The notes beneath the pieces are model-generated. The model had not been told where the DNA came from, searched no databases, and was given only the letters and a program-made list of their open reading frames with translations. DNA of 64,000 bases from JAVSMW01 sp032027005 (GTDB lineage Bacteria; Bacillota; Thermincolia; Thermincolales; UBA2595): the NCBI GenBank assembly GCA_032027005.1, contig JAVSMW010000003.1:150154-214153 (forward strand), read 5' to 3'. Numbering within the stretch: position 1 is the stretch's first letter; each line of letters starts with the position of its first letter. Positions 53,157 through 61,969 of the stretch are shown here, in pieces. The translations under genes and the position numbers were made by a program.

Positions 53157-54965
53157 CTACAAACTTTCATTAAATATGTCCCTATTGTCCGGCTTTTTAT
53201 CCCGGCGGAGCCGCCTGGTTTCCGTCTCGTTAACACCATCAGAGTTCAAGACGACCCCATAAATTTCCTTGGCCGCGTCCTCAGAGATGATGCCATTTAC
53301 AACATCCTGCATGACTAGGCCGGGTTCCCGCTCATAGGGGTTACCCCAACCGCCTCCACCGGAAGAAATAAGGGTAATGACATCGCCGGTCTGAAGCTGG
53401 CGCGGGCTTTCTTTACTGGCCAGTATTGTTCTTGTATTTCCTGCTTCCAGCCAGGCCCTGTTCCGGCTGCCGTTGTGCCCCCCAGAGAGGCCGTACGGCG
53501 GTATTTTCATCCCGTCACCAAACATGACCATCCCCGGGTTGGGGTCATAAAACCGGAAAGCGTACCTGATTCCCGGTCCGCCGCGAAAACGGCCCGCCCC
53601 GCCTGTATCAGGCTCCATTTCGTGGCATAAGGTCAGATGCGGATACTGTAATTCGTTTGACTCAATATTAGGAGTCCGGACCCCGCCGTAATTTGACATC
53701 GGGGCCATGTAAGGACTCCCGTCCAGACCCTCCATGGCTCCCCCCGAGCCGAGGGCGCAAAAAGCAAAACCGACATAGAACTTTTCCGACCGGGGGTCGA
53801 CCCCAAAAAACGACGGTCCGCAAAACCTGCCATACCCGGCAGGCACCAGGTCCCTGGCAACAGGGGCCAGGGCTTTGAAAACAGCGGCAATAATCTCTCC
53901 TGCCGGAGTTAGGGTACACAGGGTTACCGGAGCCGGGGGCAGCGGGTTGACCAGGGAACCTTCAGGCGCCACCACCCTGACAGCCCGAAAGGCCCCGCCA
54001 TTTCTAGGCACATCCGGGCCCAGCACCCATAGTGCCGCAATATATGACGCTGTGGTAGTGGTCACCAGCGAGCTGTTCACAAATCCCCTGACCTGGCCAT
54101 CGGTGCCGGAAAAGTCTATAGTCATCTCCGGCCCTGCTTTGACCACTTTGACCTCAATTTTTATGGTTTCTTCCTGAAACCCGTCATCATCCACTGTTTC
54201 CATACCCACATAAGTGCCGTCAGGCAGTTGGGCGATCCGCTGCCGGGTCAGGCTTTCGGCCTGGTCAAGAATTTCCCGCACTGTTTCTTTGACCACCGGT
54301 GCCGAATATGCCTCAATCATCTCCCCAAGCCTCCGGCGGCCTATCCTGTTAGCTCCAATCTGGGCCAATAAGTCACTTTTCAGCATTTCCGGGTTACGGG
54401 TATTATAAGTGATTAATTCCATAACTTCTTCATTAATTATGTCACGGCCGGCCAGCCTGGTAGGAGGAATGCGCAGGCCTTCCTGGTATATTTCCGTAGC
54501 CTTGGAGTTATAGCTGCCAGCCGTTGAACCACCTATATCCCCATGATGGGCCCTGCTGACACAAAAGAACAGCAATTCCCCGCCGGCAAAAACAGGGGTG
54601 ATAATCCCGATGTCCGGCAGGTGATTTCCTCCCCAGTATGGGTCGTTAACAATAAAGATATCGCCGTCCTTAATCCGACTGCCATAGCGTTCAAGTACTG
54701 CCTGCACACTAAAGGACCCGGCCGTGGCCAGAATCGGGATGCCGCTCAGCTGGGATACCAGTTCACCCTGGCCATTACAGATGCCACAGGCGAAATCACA
54801 GGCTTCCGCGAAAATCGGAGACCTGGCTGAACGTTCCAGCACCAGGCCCATTTCCCGGGAGATGGTGTCTAAGCGATTGGTTATCACAGCCTGTTGAATA
54901 ATCCGGTCAGCACGCTGAGAAAACCGTTTTTTCCGCTCATACCGCTCGCTTCGCTCATTTTTCAT
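53157..54965 (-). CDS. hyuB: Hydantoinase B/oxoprolinase-family subunit
   Basis: 602 aa. N-terminal DTISREMGLVLERSARSPIF, GDIFIVNDPYWGGNHLPD, and C-terminal SSGGGGWGNPYER mark HyuB. With HyuA it forms ATP-dependent amidase or carboxylase enzymes (hydantoinase, 5-oxoprolinase, acetone and acetophenone carboxylases). The start overlaps the hyuA stop by one base. The final ~40 residues are charged. Last gene of the cobalamin-riboswitch operon. The substrate is unknown. Confidence 0.93.
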   Translation of the reverse strand: MKNERSERYERKKRFSQRADRIIQQAVITNRLDTISREMGLVLERSARSPIFAEACDFACGICNGQGELVSQLSGIPILATAGSFSVQAVLERYGSRIKDGDIFIVNDPYWGGNHLPDIGIITPVFAGGELLFFCVSRAHHGDIGGSTAGSYNSKATEIYQEGLRIPPTRLAGRDIINEEVMELITYNTRNPEMLKSDLLAQIGANRIGRRRLGEMIEAYSAPVVKETVREILDQAESLTRQRIAQLPDGTYVGMETVDDDGFQEETIKIEVKVVKAGPEMTIDFSGTDGQVRGFVNSSLVTTTTASYIAALWVLGPDVPRNGGAFRAVRVVAPEGSLVNPLPPAPVTLCTLTPAGEIIAAVFKALAPVARDLVPAGYGRFCGPSFFGVDPRSEKFYVGFAFCALGSGGAMEGLDGSPYMAPMSNYGGVRTPNIESNELQYPHLTLCHEMEPDTGGAGRFRGGPGIRYAFRFYDPNPGMVMFGDGMKIPPYGLSGGHNGSRNRAWLEAGNTRTILASKESPRQLQTGDVITLISSGGGGWGNPYEREPGLVMQDVVNGIISEDAAKEIYGVVLNSDGVNETETRRLRRDKKPDNRDIFNESL

Positions 54966-56932
54966 CAGACTGTCTCCCCTCGTTGCACCGAAATATAACC
55001 CTTTGGATTAAAAGTTCCGGTAAAGCCCCGTGGTATCCGCACAGTAGTGTAGGGAAACTCTATCAGGGCAGGCCCGGTGATGTTGTCAGTTTCCCGTCCG
55101 GCTAGGGCAGGCGAGGAAACCGGCCGGTTCTTTTCCCTGCCGGTAAGGCGCAGATCTACAATCACCCAAGGCTTATCGGGTTCGGCATACCCATAAAGCT
55201 CCTGATGCCGCCTGTGAAAAGCTTCATTTATTTTCAGCAGGCCGGCATCATCTGCCGATATTTCATCCATAGGGACGCTGATCTCGTGGTGCTGGTCCTC
55301 ATACTTCATTTCCAGGTTAACATAAAATTCCCGTCTGTCTGCCGGAACCTTTAGCCGGTCAAATTCCGCCTCCGCTTGCCGCCGCAACTCCCCAATCAGG
55401 CCGGACAGACAGACCGGGTCCCATGAAGACTGGGGTATCAGGCAGGTTTGCACCATGTTACACCGGCAGGTCGCACCCAACATGCCCCAGGCGCAAAAAA
55501 CAGGGCCCTGGATTGGCACAATAACTTCGGAGATATCAAGTTCCTCCGCTATTTCAGCAGCAAACAGGGGAAAGGCCCCGCCGGCTGCCACCAGACTGAA
55601 CTGCCGCGGATCCAAACCCTGCTGTACTGTGACCAGGCGGACGGCATCAGCCATTTTGGCACCGGCAATCCGGTAAATAGCCAGAGCAGCTTCATCAATA
55701 GTTAAGCCCAGAGGAACCGCCACCTGATGTTCGATGGCCTGCCTGGCCTGCTGGAGATCTAAAAGGTGCCGGCCGCCCAAAAAGGTCTCTGGCTTGAGAT
55801 AGCCCAAAACCAGTGCCGCATCAGTAACCGTCGGTTCGCTTCCGCCATATCCGTAACAAGCCGGTCCTGGCAGCGACCCCGCCGAGCGGGGGCCTACATT
55901 TAACCGTCCGCTGTTGTCAACAAAGGCGACACTGCCCCCGCCTGCGCCGATTGACCGGATATCAATCACCGGCAAAGTCACAGGATACCCGGCAATCTCC
56001 GCCTCTGAAGCCACTTGACTGCTGCCTCCCACAACAAGGGCCAGATCAAAACTTGTGCCACCCATATCTGCCACTACCAGATTGGGCCTTCCCAAGATCC
56101 CGGCCAGCAGTTCTCCGCCCCTAGCCCCACCGGCCGGGCCCGACAGCAGGGTTTTGACAGCCGCATTTTTTACAGCCCAGCTATCTGTGAGGCCACCGCT
56201 GTTCTGCATGATATGCAGTGGCTGTGCCCAGCCGTATTCCTTGAGGGCGGTCTCCAGACGTGCCAGATATCCGGCCAGCACAGGAGTCAGGTAAGCATTT
56301 AAGACTGTAGTTGAGGTCCGTTCAAATTCCCTGATCCGGGGTGCAATATCAGATGAGGCAAATACCGGTACACCGGGCAGGTGCTCCCTGATATAGGCAG
56401 CCGCCTGCTGCTCATGGGTTGGATTAACAAAAGAAAACAAAAAGCAAATCGCCACAGACTCAACCTGGTGCCTGGCCAGCTCGACAGTCACTGCGGCCAG
56501 GGATTCTCGGTCCAGAGGAGTCACTACTTTTCCGCTGTAATCCACGCGTTCTTTAACACCAAGGCGGAGGCTGCGGGGCACCAGCACCGGCGGCACTTGG
56601 GCCCGCAAATCCCATTGGTCGTTCCGGCGGGAACGGCGTATTTCCAGGGCATCCCGAAAACCTGCTGTGGTCAGGAGGGCAGTTTTAGCCCCTTTTCTCT
56701 CCAACAACGCATTTAAGGCCAGGGTAGTCCCATGGGTGATCTGCCCGGTACGGGCCAAAAACTCCTTTAAATCAAGACCCCCTTGAGCGGCCAATTGATG
56801 CAGGCCGGCAATGATACCGGCGGCGGGGTCGGCATGATTGGTAGGATTTTTGACCATTTCCGACCTGCCCGTCTCATCCACAGAGATATAGTCTGTAAAG
56901 GTGCCTCCCGTATCTATGGCAATCCGGAACAT
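54965..56932 (-). CDS. hyuA: Hydantoinase A/oxoprolinase-family subunit
   Basis: 655 aa. The N-terminus IAIDTGGTFTDYI is the HyuA phosphate-binding signature. Then KTALLTTAGFRD, the actin-like VVADMGGTSFDLALV and GAGGGSVAFVD are conserved. It supplies ATP-driven substrate activation for HyuB. It begins three bases after the ubiD stop. An acetone/acetophenone-carboxylase role would fit the neighbouring UbiD and AOR better than a hydantoin, but this is inference. Confidence 0.93.
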   Translation of the reverse strand: MFRIAIDTGGTFTDYISVDETGRSEMVKNPTNHADPAAGIIAGLHQLAAQGGLDLKEFLARTGQITHGTTLALNALLERKGAKTALLTTAGFRDALEIRRSRRNDQWDLRAQVPPVLVPRSLRLGVKERVDYSGKVVTPLDRESLAAVTVELARHQVESVAICFLFSFVNPTHEQQAAAYIREHLPGVPVFASSDIAPRIREFERTSTTVLNAYLTPVLAGYLARLETALKEYGWAQPLHIMQNSGGLTDSWAVKNAAVKTLLSGPAGGARGGELLAGILGRPNLVVADMGGTSFDLALVVGGSSQVASEAEIAGYPVTLPVIDIRSIGAGGGSVAFVDNSGRLNVGPRSAGSLPGPACYGYGGSEPTVTDAALVLGYLKPETFLGGRHLLDLQQARQAIEHQVAVPLGLTIDEAALAIYRIAGAKMADAVRLVTVQQGLDPRQFSLVAAGGAFPLFAAEIAEELDISEVIVPIQGPVFCAWGMLGATCRCNMVQTCLIPQSSWDPVCLSGLIGELRRQAEAEFDRLKVPADRREFYVNLEMKYEDQHHEISVPMDEISADDAGLLKINEAFHRRHQELYGYAEPDKPWVIVDLRLTGREKNRPVSSPALAGRETDNITGPALIEFPYTTVRIPRGFTGTFNPKGYISVQRGETV

Positions 56933-56935
56933 AGT

Positions 56936-58309
56936 TTAGCCCCCTATTCCCAAAACCGGCCAGAAACGCCGGACTTGTTCCCGGACCTGCTCATCAATCT
57001 GAATAGTCGGGACATATCCCTTTAGGGGCTTAGTGGCATCAATCCCCATTTTGGCTGTCCGGCTGAGTTCATCGGTGGAGGGGTCCAGGGTACATCCCAT
57101 CCCCAGATGCTGGGGCACTATAGTAACCCCCTTGTCGGCCTGCAGGCGGGTTGCCATGGCCCACAGCACTTCCCGTTCATCATAAACATCCACATCCTCA
57201 TCCACCACAACCACCATTTTGATGTTGTGGTCTACCCCCAGGGCTGCAAAAATGGCCTGCTGAGGCTGGCCTTCGGCAACCTTTTGCATTGAGATATAAC
57301 AGTGGAAGAGTCCGCACGAAGAAAAAGGTGCATGCACAGCCTTGATGTTGGGCAGGGTACGGTTTAAGGCATTTAAAACATCACCCTCCCGCTGCACAGC
57401 CACGATGGTAATATGCTCAGAACTCATACCCGGGGTGATATCATGAAACATGGCTTTTTCCCTGTATTGGATGGCCTTGACCAGAAATACATTCTCCGTG
57501 CTGCGGTAGCAGGCATAATTTGTAAACTCGGCAAAAGGGCCTTCGCTTTCCCGCACCCCAGCCAGAATTTCACCTTCAATTACTATTTCCGCATAAGCCG
57601 GGACGTCCAGATTTACCGTCCTGCAGGGGGCTACTTCCAAAGGAGCTTCAAAAAGGCCGCCGATGGCGCTGAATTTACCCTCATGATAAGGCACCAGGGC
57701 CATTGAGCCCAGAGCGATATTAGGATGCACTCCGATTACTATGGCCGCTTCCAGGTTCCGCCCCAGGGCCTCGGCCCGGCGGAAATATTCCCATAACCGC
57801 TGCCGGGAATGAAAACTGATGCCCAGCTTATCTCTGCCTTTGAGCTGCATCCGGTGAAACCCCAGGGTTTCCACCCCGGTCTCCGGATCTTTGGCTACAC
57901 AGAGACCTGATGTAAGATATGGCCCCGCATCAATAGGGAAATGGGTCAGGATAGGAAATTTATATAAATCAACTTCCTCACCGGTTAAAAAATTGGCCTG
58001 AAAGGGTGCCTCGCGGTGCTTTTTAATTCCCGGGCGGTGCTGGATTCTCCGACCGTACTCCTTAGCCAGTTCCCCTTCCCTGACTCCGAGGGCTTTAGCC
58101 AAACGCCCGCGGGGGGCGAGGGCATTAGTAAGCACAGGGAACTTGCTGTCAGCCACATTTTCAAAAATAACCATGGGATAGCGCTGCTGTTTCTCCAAAT
58201 CCATCATCAAAGTGCTTATTTCATATTCCCGGGCCACAGGTCCGGCAATGCGGACCACTTCCCCATCGGTTTCTAATTGTTTGATTAAATCCCGCCAGTC
58301 CTGGCTCAT
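56936..58309 (-). CDS. UbiD-family (de)carboxylase
   Basis: 457 aa. It has the UbiD features: GVREGELAKEYGRR near residue 75, YLTSGLCVAKDPETG, MQLKGRDKLGI, and the E-x2-R type region IEGEILAGVRESEGPFAEF. UbiD enzymes use prenylated FMN to (de)carboxylate aromatic or alkenyl acids. No ubiX is in the window, so the cofactor is made elsewhere. It sits between the AOR and hyuA genes, suggesting one pathway on an aromatic or keto-acid substrate. Confidence 0.92.
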   Translation of the reverse strand: MSQDWRDLIKQLETDGEVVRIAGPVAREYEISTLMMDLEKQQRYPMVIFENVADSKFPVLTNALAPRGRLAKALGVREGELAKEYGRRIQHRPGIKKHREAPFQANFLTGEEVDLYKFPILTHFPIDAGPYLTSGLCVAKDPETGVETLGFHRMQLKGRDKLGISFHSRQRLWEYFRRAEALGRNLEAAIVIGVHPNIALGSMALVPYHEGKFSAIGGLFEAPLEVAPCRTVNLDVPAYAEIVIEGEILAGVRESEGPFAEFTNYACYRSTENVFLVKAIQYREKAMFHDITPGMSSEHITIVAVQREGDVLNALNRTLPNIKAVHAPFSSCGLFHCYISMQKVAEGQPQQAIFAALGVDHNIKMVVVVDEDVDVYDEREVLWAMATRLQADKGVTIVPQHLGMGCTLDPSTDELSRTAKMGIDATKPLKGYVPTIQIDEQVREQVRRFWPVLGIGG

Positions 58310-58319
58310 GATATTCCTC

Positions 58320-60248
58320 CTAACCTATCTTCCTGGCCTCTTTCAGGGATGCCAAAACTGCAGCATGTTCCTGGTGCAAACCTAGTTTCTGGCTTATTTC
58401 TTCGCCCGGAACTCCGGTCTTCTCATCCCAGCCCCTCAATTGATAGTATTCATTGAGCATGGCCTCAAACTTCTCATGGTCCAGGCCTTCACCGGTACCC
58501 GGTCCTGTAGAAATCAACTCATTATACAGGCGGTGAGGTGGAAGATCATCCTGGCGCCTGATGCCTTCCCTGACCCCAAACAGGCGCTCCAGGTTCCAAA
58601 TCCGTTCACCGATGGCCTCCAGTTCCTCAATACTGATATCCCAGCCGGTAGCTGCAGCCAGCATCTGCTGAAAATGCCTTGGCTTGAGGGGCTTAATACA
58701 AATACCCTCCAATTTGCACAGACCCAGGGAATCAACCACACAGTGCCAGTTTTCATGCCAGTACATCAAACGGGCTTTGGTCTCATACTGGGCCCAGTAT
58801 TGGGGAGTGATCTCAATCCCCACCTCTTCTTTGATATCCTGCTGGTAGACCTCGGGGGCTACTTCGTATAAAGGCAGGCCTTTTAAGTGGTCCCCGCCCC
58901 TTGGCGAGACGGCAAAAGAAAGGGCCATCCCTTTAGTTCCCCGGACATCAACTGCCGGGTACTCCATACCTTTACTATGTACAGCAAATTCTTCCCCGCC
59001 TAATCTGCGGGCTGCCCTCAGCACCCCTTCAGCAAGAACATCACCTATGCCTTCCCGCCGGGCAATTTTATGAATTAACTGGATCTCGGCCTCGTGGTTA
59101 CCCCACTCCAGCTTTAATCCCCCAATGTCCTCTGATTTAATGATACCCCGCTGATATGCTTCCATGGCCCAGCCTATGACACTGCCTGCTGAAATAGTAT
59201 CCATGCCTAACTTGTTACATAGTGTGTTGGCATGCAGGATTGAAGGCAGATTGCCATTACCGCACTTAGTGCCCAGAGCGGAAATACTTTCATACTCCGG
59301 CCCCTCTCCTACGGTGCCCGCATACTCCCCCTCTTCCACCTTATAATAACGACTGCAGCCAACAGGGCAGTTAAAACAGCTTTTATGTTTGGTAATGTGC
59401 TCTTTTAAAATTACTTCCCCGGTCAGCTTGTCAGCTTCTTCAAATGTTGAGGCCTGAAAATTCCTGGTGGGCAAAAAGCCCAGCGCCTGAGCCAACCCGG
59501 TAATTGCGGTAGTACCCAGGGTAGTTGCTACCTCATACAGGGGATCATGTTGAATATCATCCACACTTTGCTGAACTATCCGGAAAAAATTCTCCGGTTC
59601 GGCCACTGCCATGCCCCTATTCCCTCTGACAGCAATGGCTTTTAACTTCTTGGCACCCATGACCGCGCCCACTCCGGTGCGGGCTGCTGCCCGGGACAGG
59701 TTACAGACAATAGCGGAATACCGGACCTGATTTTCGCCGGCCGGACCAATACAGGCAACCTGTGCACTCGGCTGGGCCAGCTGGATTTTAATCTGTTCAT
59801 CGGTTTCCCAGGTGTCTTTGCCCCACAGATGACTGGCATCCCGCAGTTCCACAACATCGTCATTAATCCACAGGAAGACGGGACGATCCGCCCTGCCGGT
59901 AATGACGATATGGTCATACCCCGCGTTTTTTAACTCCGGGCCCCAGTGGCCGCCACAGTTGGCATCTCCAAATACACCTGTTAAAGGGGATTTTGTGGTA
60001 ACAGTGAACCTGCCGGAACATGGCGCAAGACTTCCCCCTAACGGCCCTACCCCAAAAATCAGAGGGTTGGCCGGGCTCAGCGGGTCAACTCCCGGCTCAG
60101 TCAGGTCAAATAACAGTTTAGCATTAATGCCCGACTGGCCCAGATACTTTCTGGCAAGATCAGGGTCAAGGGGTTCTTTCCAGATCTCCTGAGTTGTCAG
60201 GTTAACTCTCAGAATACATCCCGCCCAGCCATACCATTGTTTATTCAT
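58320..60248 (-). CDS. aor: Aldehyde:ferredoxin oxidoreductase, tungsten type
   Basis: 642 aa from the ATG at 60248. AOR N-domain (GWAGCILRVNLTT), pterin-binding GPAGENQVRYSAIV, and the cluster motif CFNCPVGCSRYY with a distant fourth Cys in DSLGLCKLEG. It holds a W-bis-pterin and one [4Fe-4S] and oxidises aldehydes to acids with ferredoxin, or the reverse. It overlaps the ferredoxin gene by eight bases. A role with UbiD and HyuAB in one degradation path is inferred. Confidence 0.93.
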   Translation of the reverse strand: MNKQWYGWAGCILRVNLTTQEIWKEPLDPDLARKYLGQSGINAKLLFDLTEPGVDPLSPANPLIFGVGPLGGSLAPCSGRFTVTTKSPLTGVFGDANCGGHWGPELKNAGYDHIVITGRADRPVFLWINDDVVELRDASHLWGKDTWETDEQIKIQLAQPSAQVACIGPAGENQVRYSAIVCNLSRAAARTGVGAVMGAKKLKAIAVRGNRGMAVAEPENFFRIVQQSVDDIQHDPLYEVATTLGTTAITGLAQALGFLPTRNFQASTFEEADKLTGEVILKEHITKHKSCFNCPVGCSRYYKVEEGEYAGTVGEGPEYESISALGTKCGNGNLPSILHANTLCNKLGMDTISAGSVIGWAMEAYQRGIIKSEDIGGLKLEWGNHEAEIQLIHKIARREGIGDVLAEGVLRAARRLGGEEFAVHSKGMEYPAVDVRGTKGMALSFAVSPRGGDHLKGLPLYEVAPEVYQQDIKEEVGIEITPQYWAQYETKARLMYWHENWHCVVDSLGLCKLEGICIKPLKPRHFQQMLAAATGWDISIEELEAIGERIWNLERLFGVREGIRRQDDLPPHRLYNELISTGPGTGEGLDHEKFEAMLNEYYQLRGWDEKTGVPGEEISQKLGLHQEHAAVLASLKEARKIG

Positions 60249-60531
60249 GATTCTCAACCCCCTCTATGGCCAGTGCTCCAAATATGCATGTTGATACACA
60301 TATCGGAATCCCTGAACCTGTTTTGCCAGGATGCTCCTTGCCGCAGAACTGGTCCAGGCAAGTCTGGTTAAATACGGGCAGATCTTTGCCCTGGTCCTCT
60401 AACTTGTATATCTTAATTCCAGCCATCCTGGGATTAGTTAAACCTTCCGGTTTCCAGGAACAAGCCATCTCACATCTTCGGCAGCCCCGGCATTTTTCGG
60501 GGTACACTATAAGTCCCGTTTTTGAATTCAT
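60241..60531 (-). CDS. 4Fe-4S ferredoxin-like partner of AOR
   Basis: 96 aa. The N-terminus has CRGCRRCEMACSW (one cluster set), then CLDQFC and CVSTCIFGAL (second set), so two clusters are likely. This small protein often precedes AOR-family genes and serves as its electron carrier subunit. ATG with AAAGGAGG. Ends on the AOR start. Confidence 0.88.
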   Translation of the reverse strand: MNSKTGLIVYPEKCRGCRRCEMACSWKPEGLTNPRMAGIKIYKLEDQGKDLPVFNQTCLDQFCGKEHPGKTGSGIPICVSTCIFGALAIEGVENHE

Positions 60532-60561
60532 GATTTGCCTCCTTTTTGGGCTTAATACTTG

Positions 60562-61143
60562 TTAAGCCAAGCCAGCTTTATTTAACGCATCGGCAATCTT
60601 TTTGGTCAGGATTGTGGCTCCGATAATCCCTGCGCAGCAGGTAATGAGTGAAGAAACAACAGCAACATTGACCGGAAGTTTAAGCACAACGTGCAGGCCG
60701 TACCCCACAAAAATATTGCCTACCACATTAGTTGCCAGCTGAGCCAGAAAATGATGGCTCCACTTCTGCATTGAAAGTTTCCGCGCTACCAGAGTGTAAG
60801 CCAGGGAACTGAAGCCGTTGGCCGGAATGAAAAAGAGAGCGACCGGGGATAAACCTGTGGCCATGGCAATGAGGGCCTGGGTTTCACCCATGATAATCCC
60901 GGCAGGCTGGCGGAAAATAAGAGTAATCAGTCCCGTTAATGTGGCCCAGGTAATACCGCCGAGGATAATCAGGGGAGTCCAGATAGCAGCATCAATCCGC
61001 ATAGATACCTGCTGGAGCAGCATCGAAACAACACCCAAAATAACTGCCCCTACCAGAGCCTTGGTATCAGTCCGCCATGCCTTGGTAACTACGCTTTCGG
61101 TTAACAGTCTTTCGGTTAAGACTTTTTCAGAATTCAAACTCAT
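60562..61143 (-). CDS. ECF transporter S component, probably corrinoid-related
   Basis: 193 aa with about five or six membrane helices: VGAVILGVVSMLLQ, ATLTGLITLIF, VALFFIPANGFSS, and so on. It is small and hydrophobic, with ligand-binding N-terminal helices, as in S components. It is followed downstream by the AOR partner and preceded by T and A genes. The cobalamin riboswitch upstream of the operon points to a corrinoid, precursor or cobalt as substrate. ATG with AGGAGG. Family is moderately sure; substrate is inferred. Confidence 0.7.
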   Translation of the reverse strand: MSLNSEKVLTERLLTESVVTKAWRTDTKALVGAVILGVVSMLLQQVSMRIDAAIWTPLIILGGITWATLTGLITLIFRQPAGIIMGETQALIAMATGLSPVALFFIPANGFSSLAYTLVARKLSMQKWSHHFLAQLATNVVGNIFVGYGLHVVLKLPVNVAVVSSLITCCAGIIGATILTKKIADALNKAGLA

Positions 61144-61177
61144 AATTCATCAGCCTCCTAAATTTTTTGAAAATATT

Positions 61178-61951
61178 TCAAAGCCCTAATGGCCAAATTT
61201 TAATATAAATTACACCTGCTGCAGCAATTCCAAGCAGTACGATGGCTCCCACCTCAACGGGACCAAGGTGCAAATCCCGCAGGAAGGTCCGCTCAGGATA
61301 CCTGCCAAAACCACGCAGTTCCATAGCCAAAGCAGTCTCCCCGGCTCGCCGGAAGGAGCGATAAAGAAACGGCATCGCCACCGGCAAAAGCCCTTTTAAT
61401 TTCTGAATCCCGCTGTCGAAAGCCAAACCACGGGCCCCCTGGCTTTGATAGATGGCACCCAGTTCCCGCTCCATCAGTGGCAAAAAACGTAAAGCAAAAC
61501 CTGCCAGCATGGCAAAACGATAAGGTATCCGGCATTTGACCAGCAGCAGAGTCAGGTCAGAGGGTGAGGTCCAAGACAGAAACTGCATGGCAGCAAGCAT
61601 TACAACTGTTATCTGCAAGGCCCCGGCAAAGGCCATAGGCAGGGCTTCACTATAGACCTTTAGTGGACCTGACTGGAAGATGATATGGCCTTCGCGGTTA
61701 AAAATAAGCTGAATCACGACAAGCTGGACGGTTATTAAAAGCATCACCATTAAAGGGTGATAAAAGGTTCTGGCCTGAATGCCCGCCGCCAGAGAAACTG
61801 CCGGTATCACTGCCGCCAGGATCAGCAAAACCTGATAATGTGAGTTGGCAAAAGCCAAGATGATTAGCAGGGCCAGCCAGGCCAATTTGGTCCTGGGGTC
61901 AATCTGGTCAATCCAGGTCCCCCTGGGCCGGTAAGCTTCAAATATCGCCAT
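61178..61951 (-). CDS. ecfT: ECF transporter transmembrane T component
   Basis: 257 aa. N-terminal helices follow IDPRTKLAWLALLIILAF, which is the EcfT/CbiQ start. The coupling helix has ARGLAF and ELRGFGRYPERTF, the A-R-G and R-G-F motifs that contact the ATPases. It joins the fused ATPase at 61970 and the S component at 60562 in one transporter. Confidence 0.92.
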   Translation of the reverse strand: MAIFEAYRPRGTWIDQIDPRTKLAWLALLIILAFANSHYQVLLILAAVIPAVSLAAGIQARTFYHPLMVMLLITVQLVVIQLIFNREGHIIFQSGPLKVYSEALPMAFAGALQITVVMLAAMQFLSWTSPSDLTLLLVKCRIPYRFAMLAGFALRFLPLMERELGAIYQSQGARGLAFDSGIQKLKGLLPVAMPFLYRSFRRAGETALAMELRGFGRYPERTFLRDLHLGPVEVGAIVLLGIAAAGVIYIKIWPLGL

Positions 61952-61969
61952 TTATATCCCTCCTTGCAG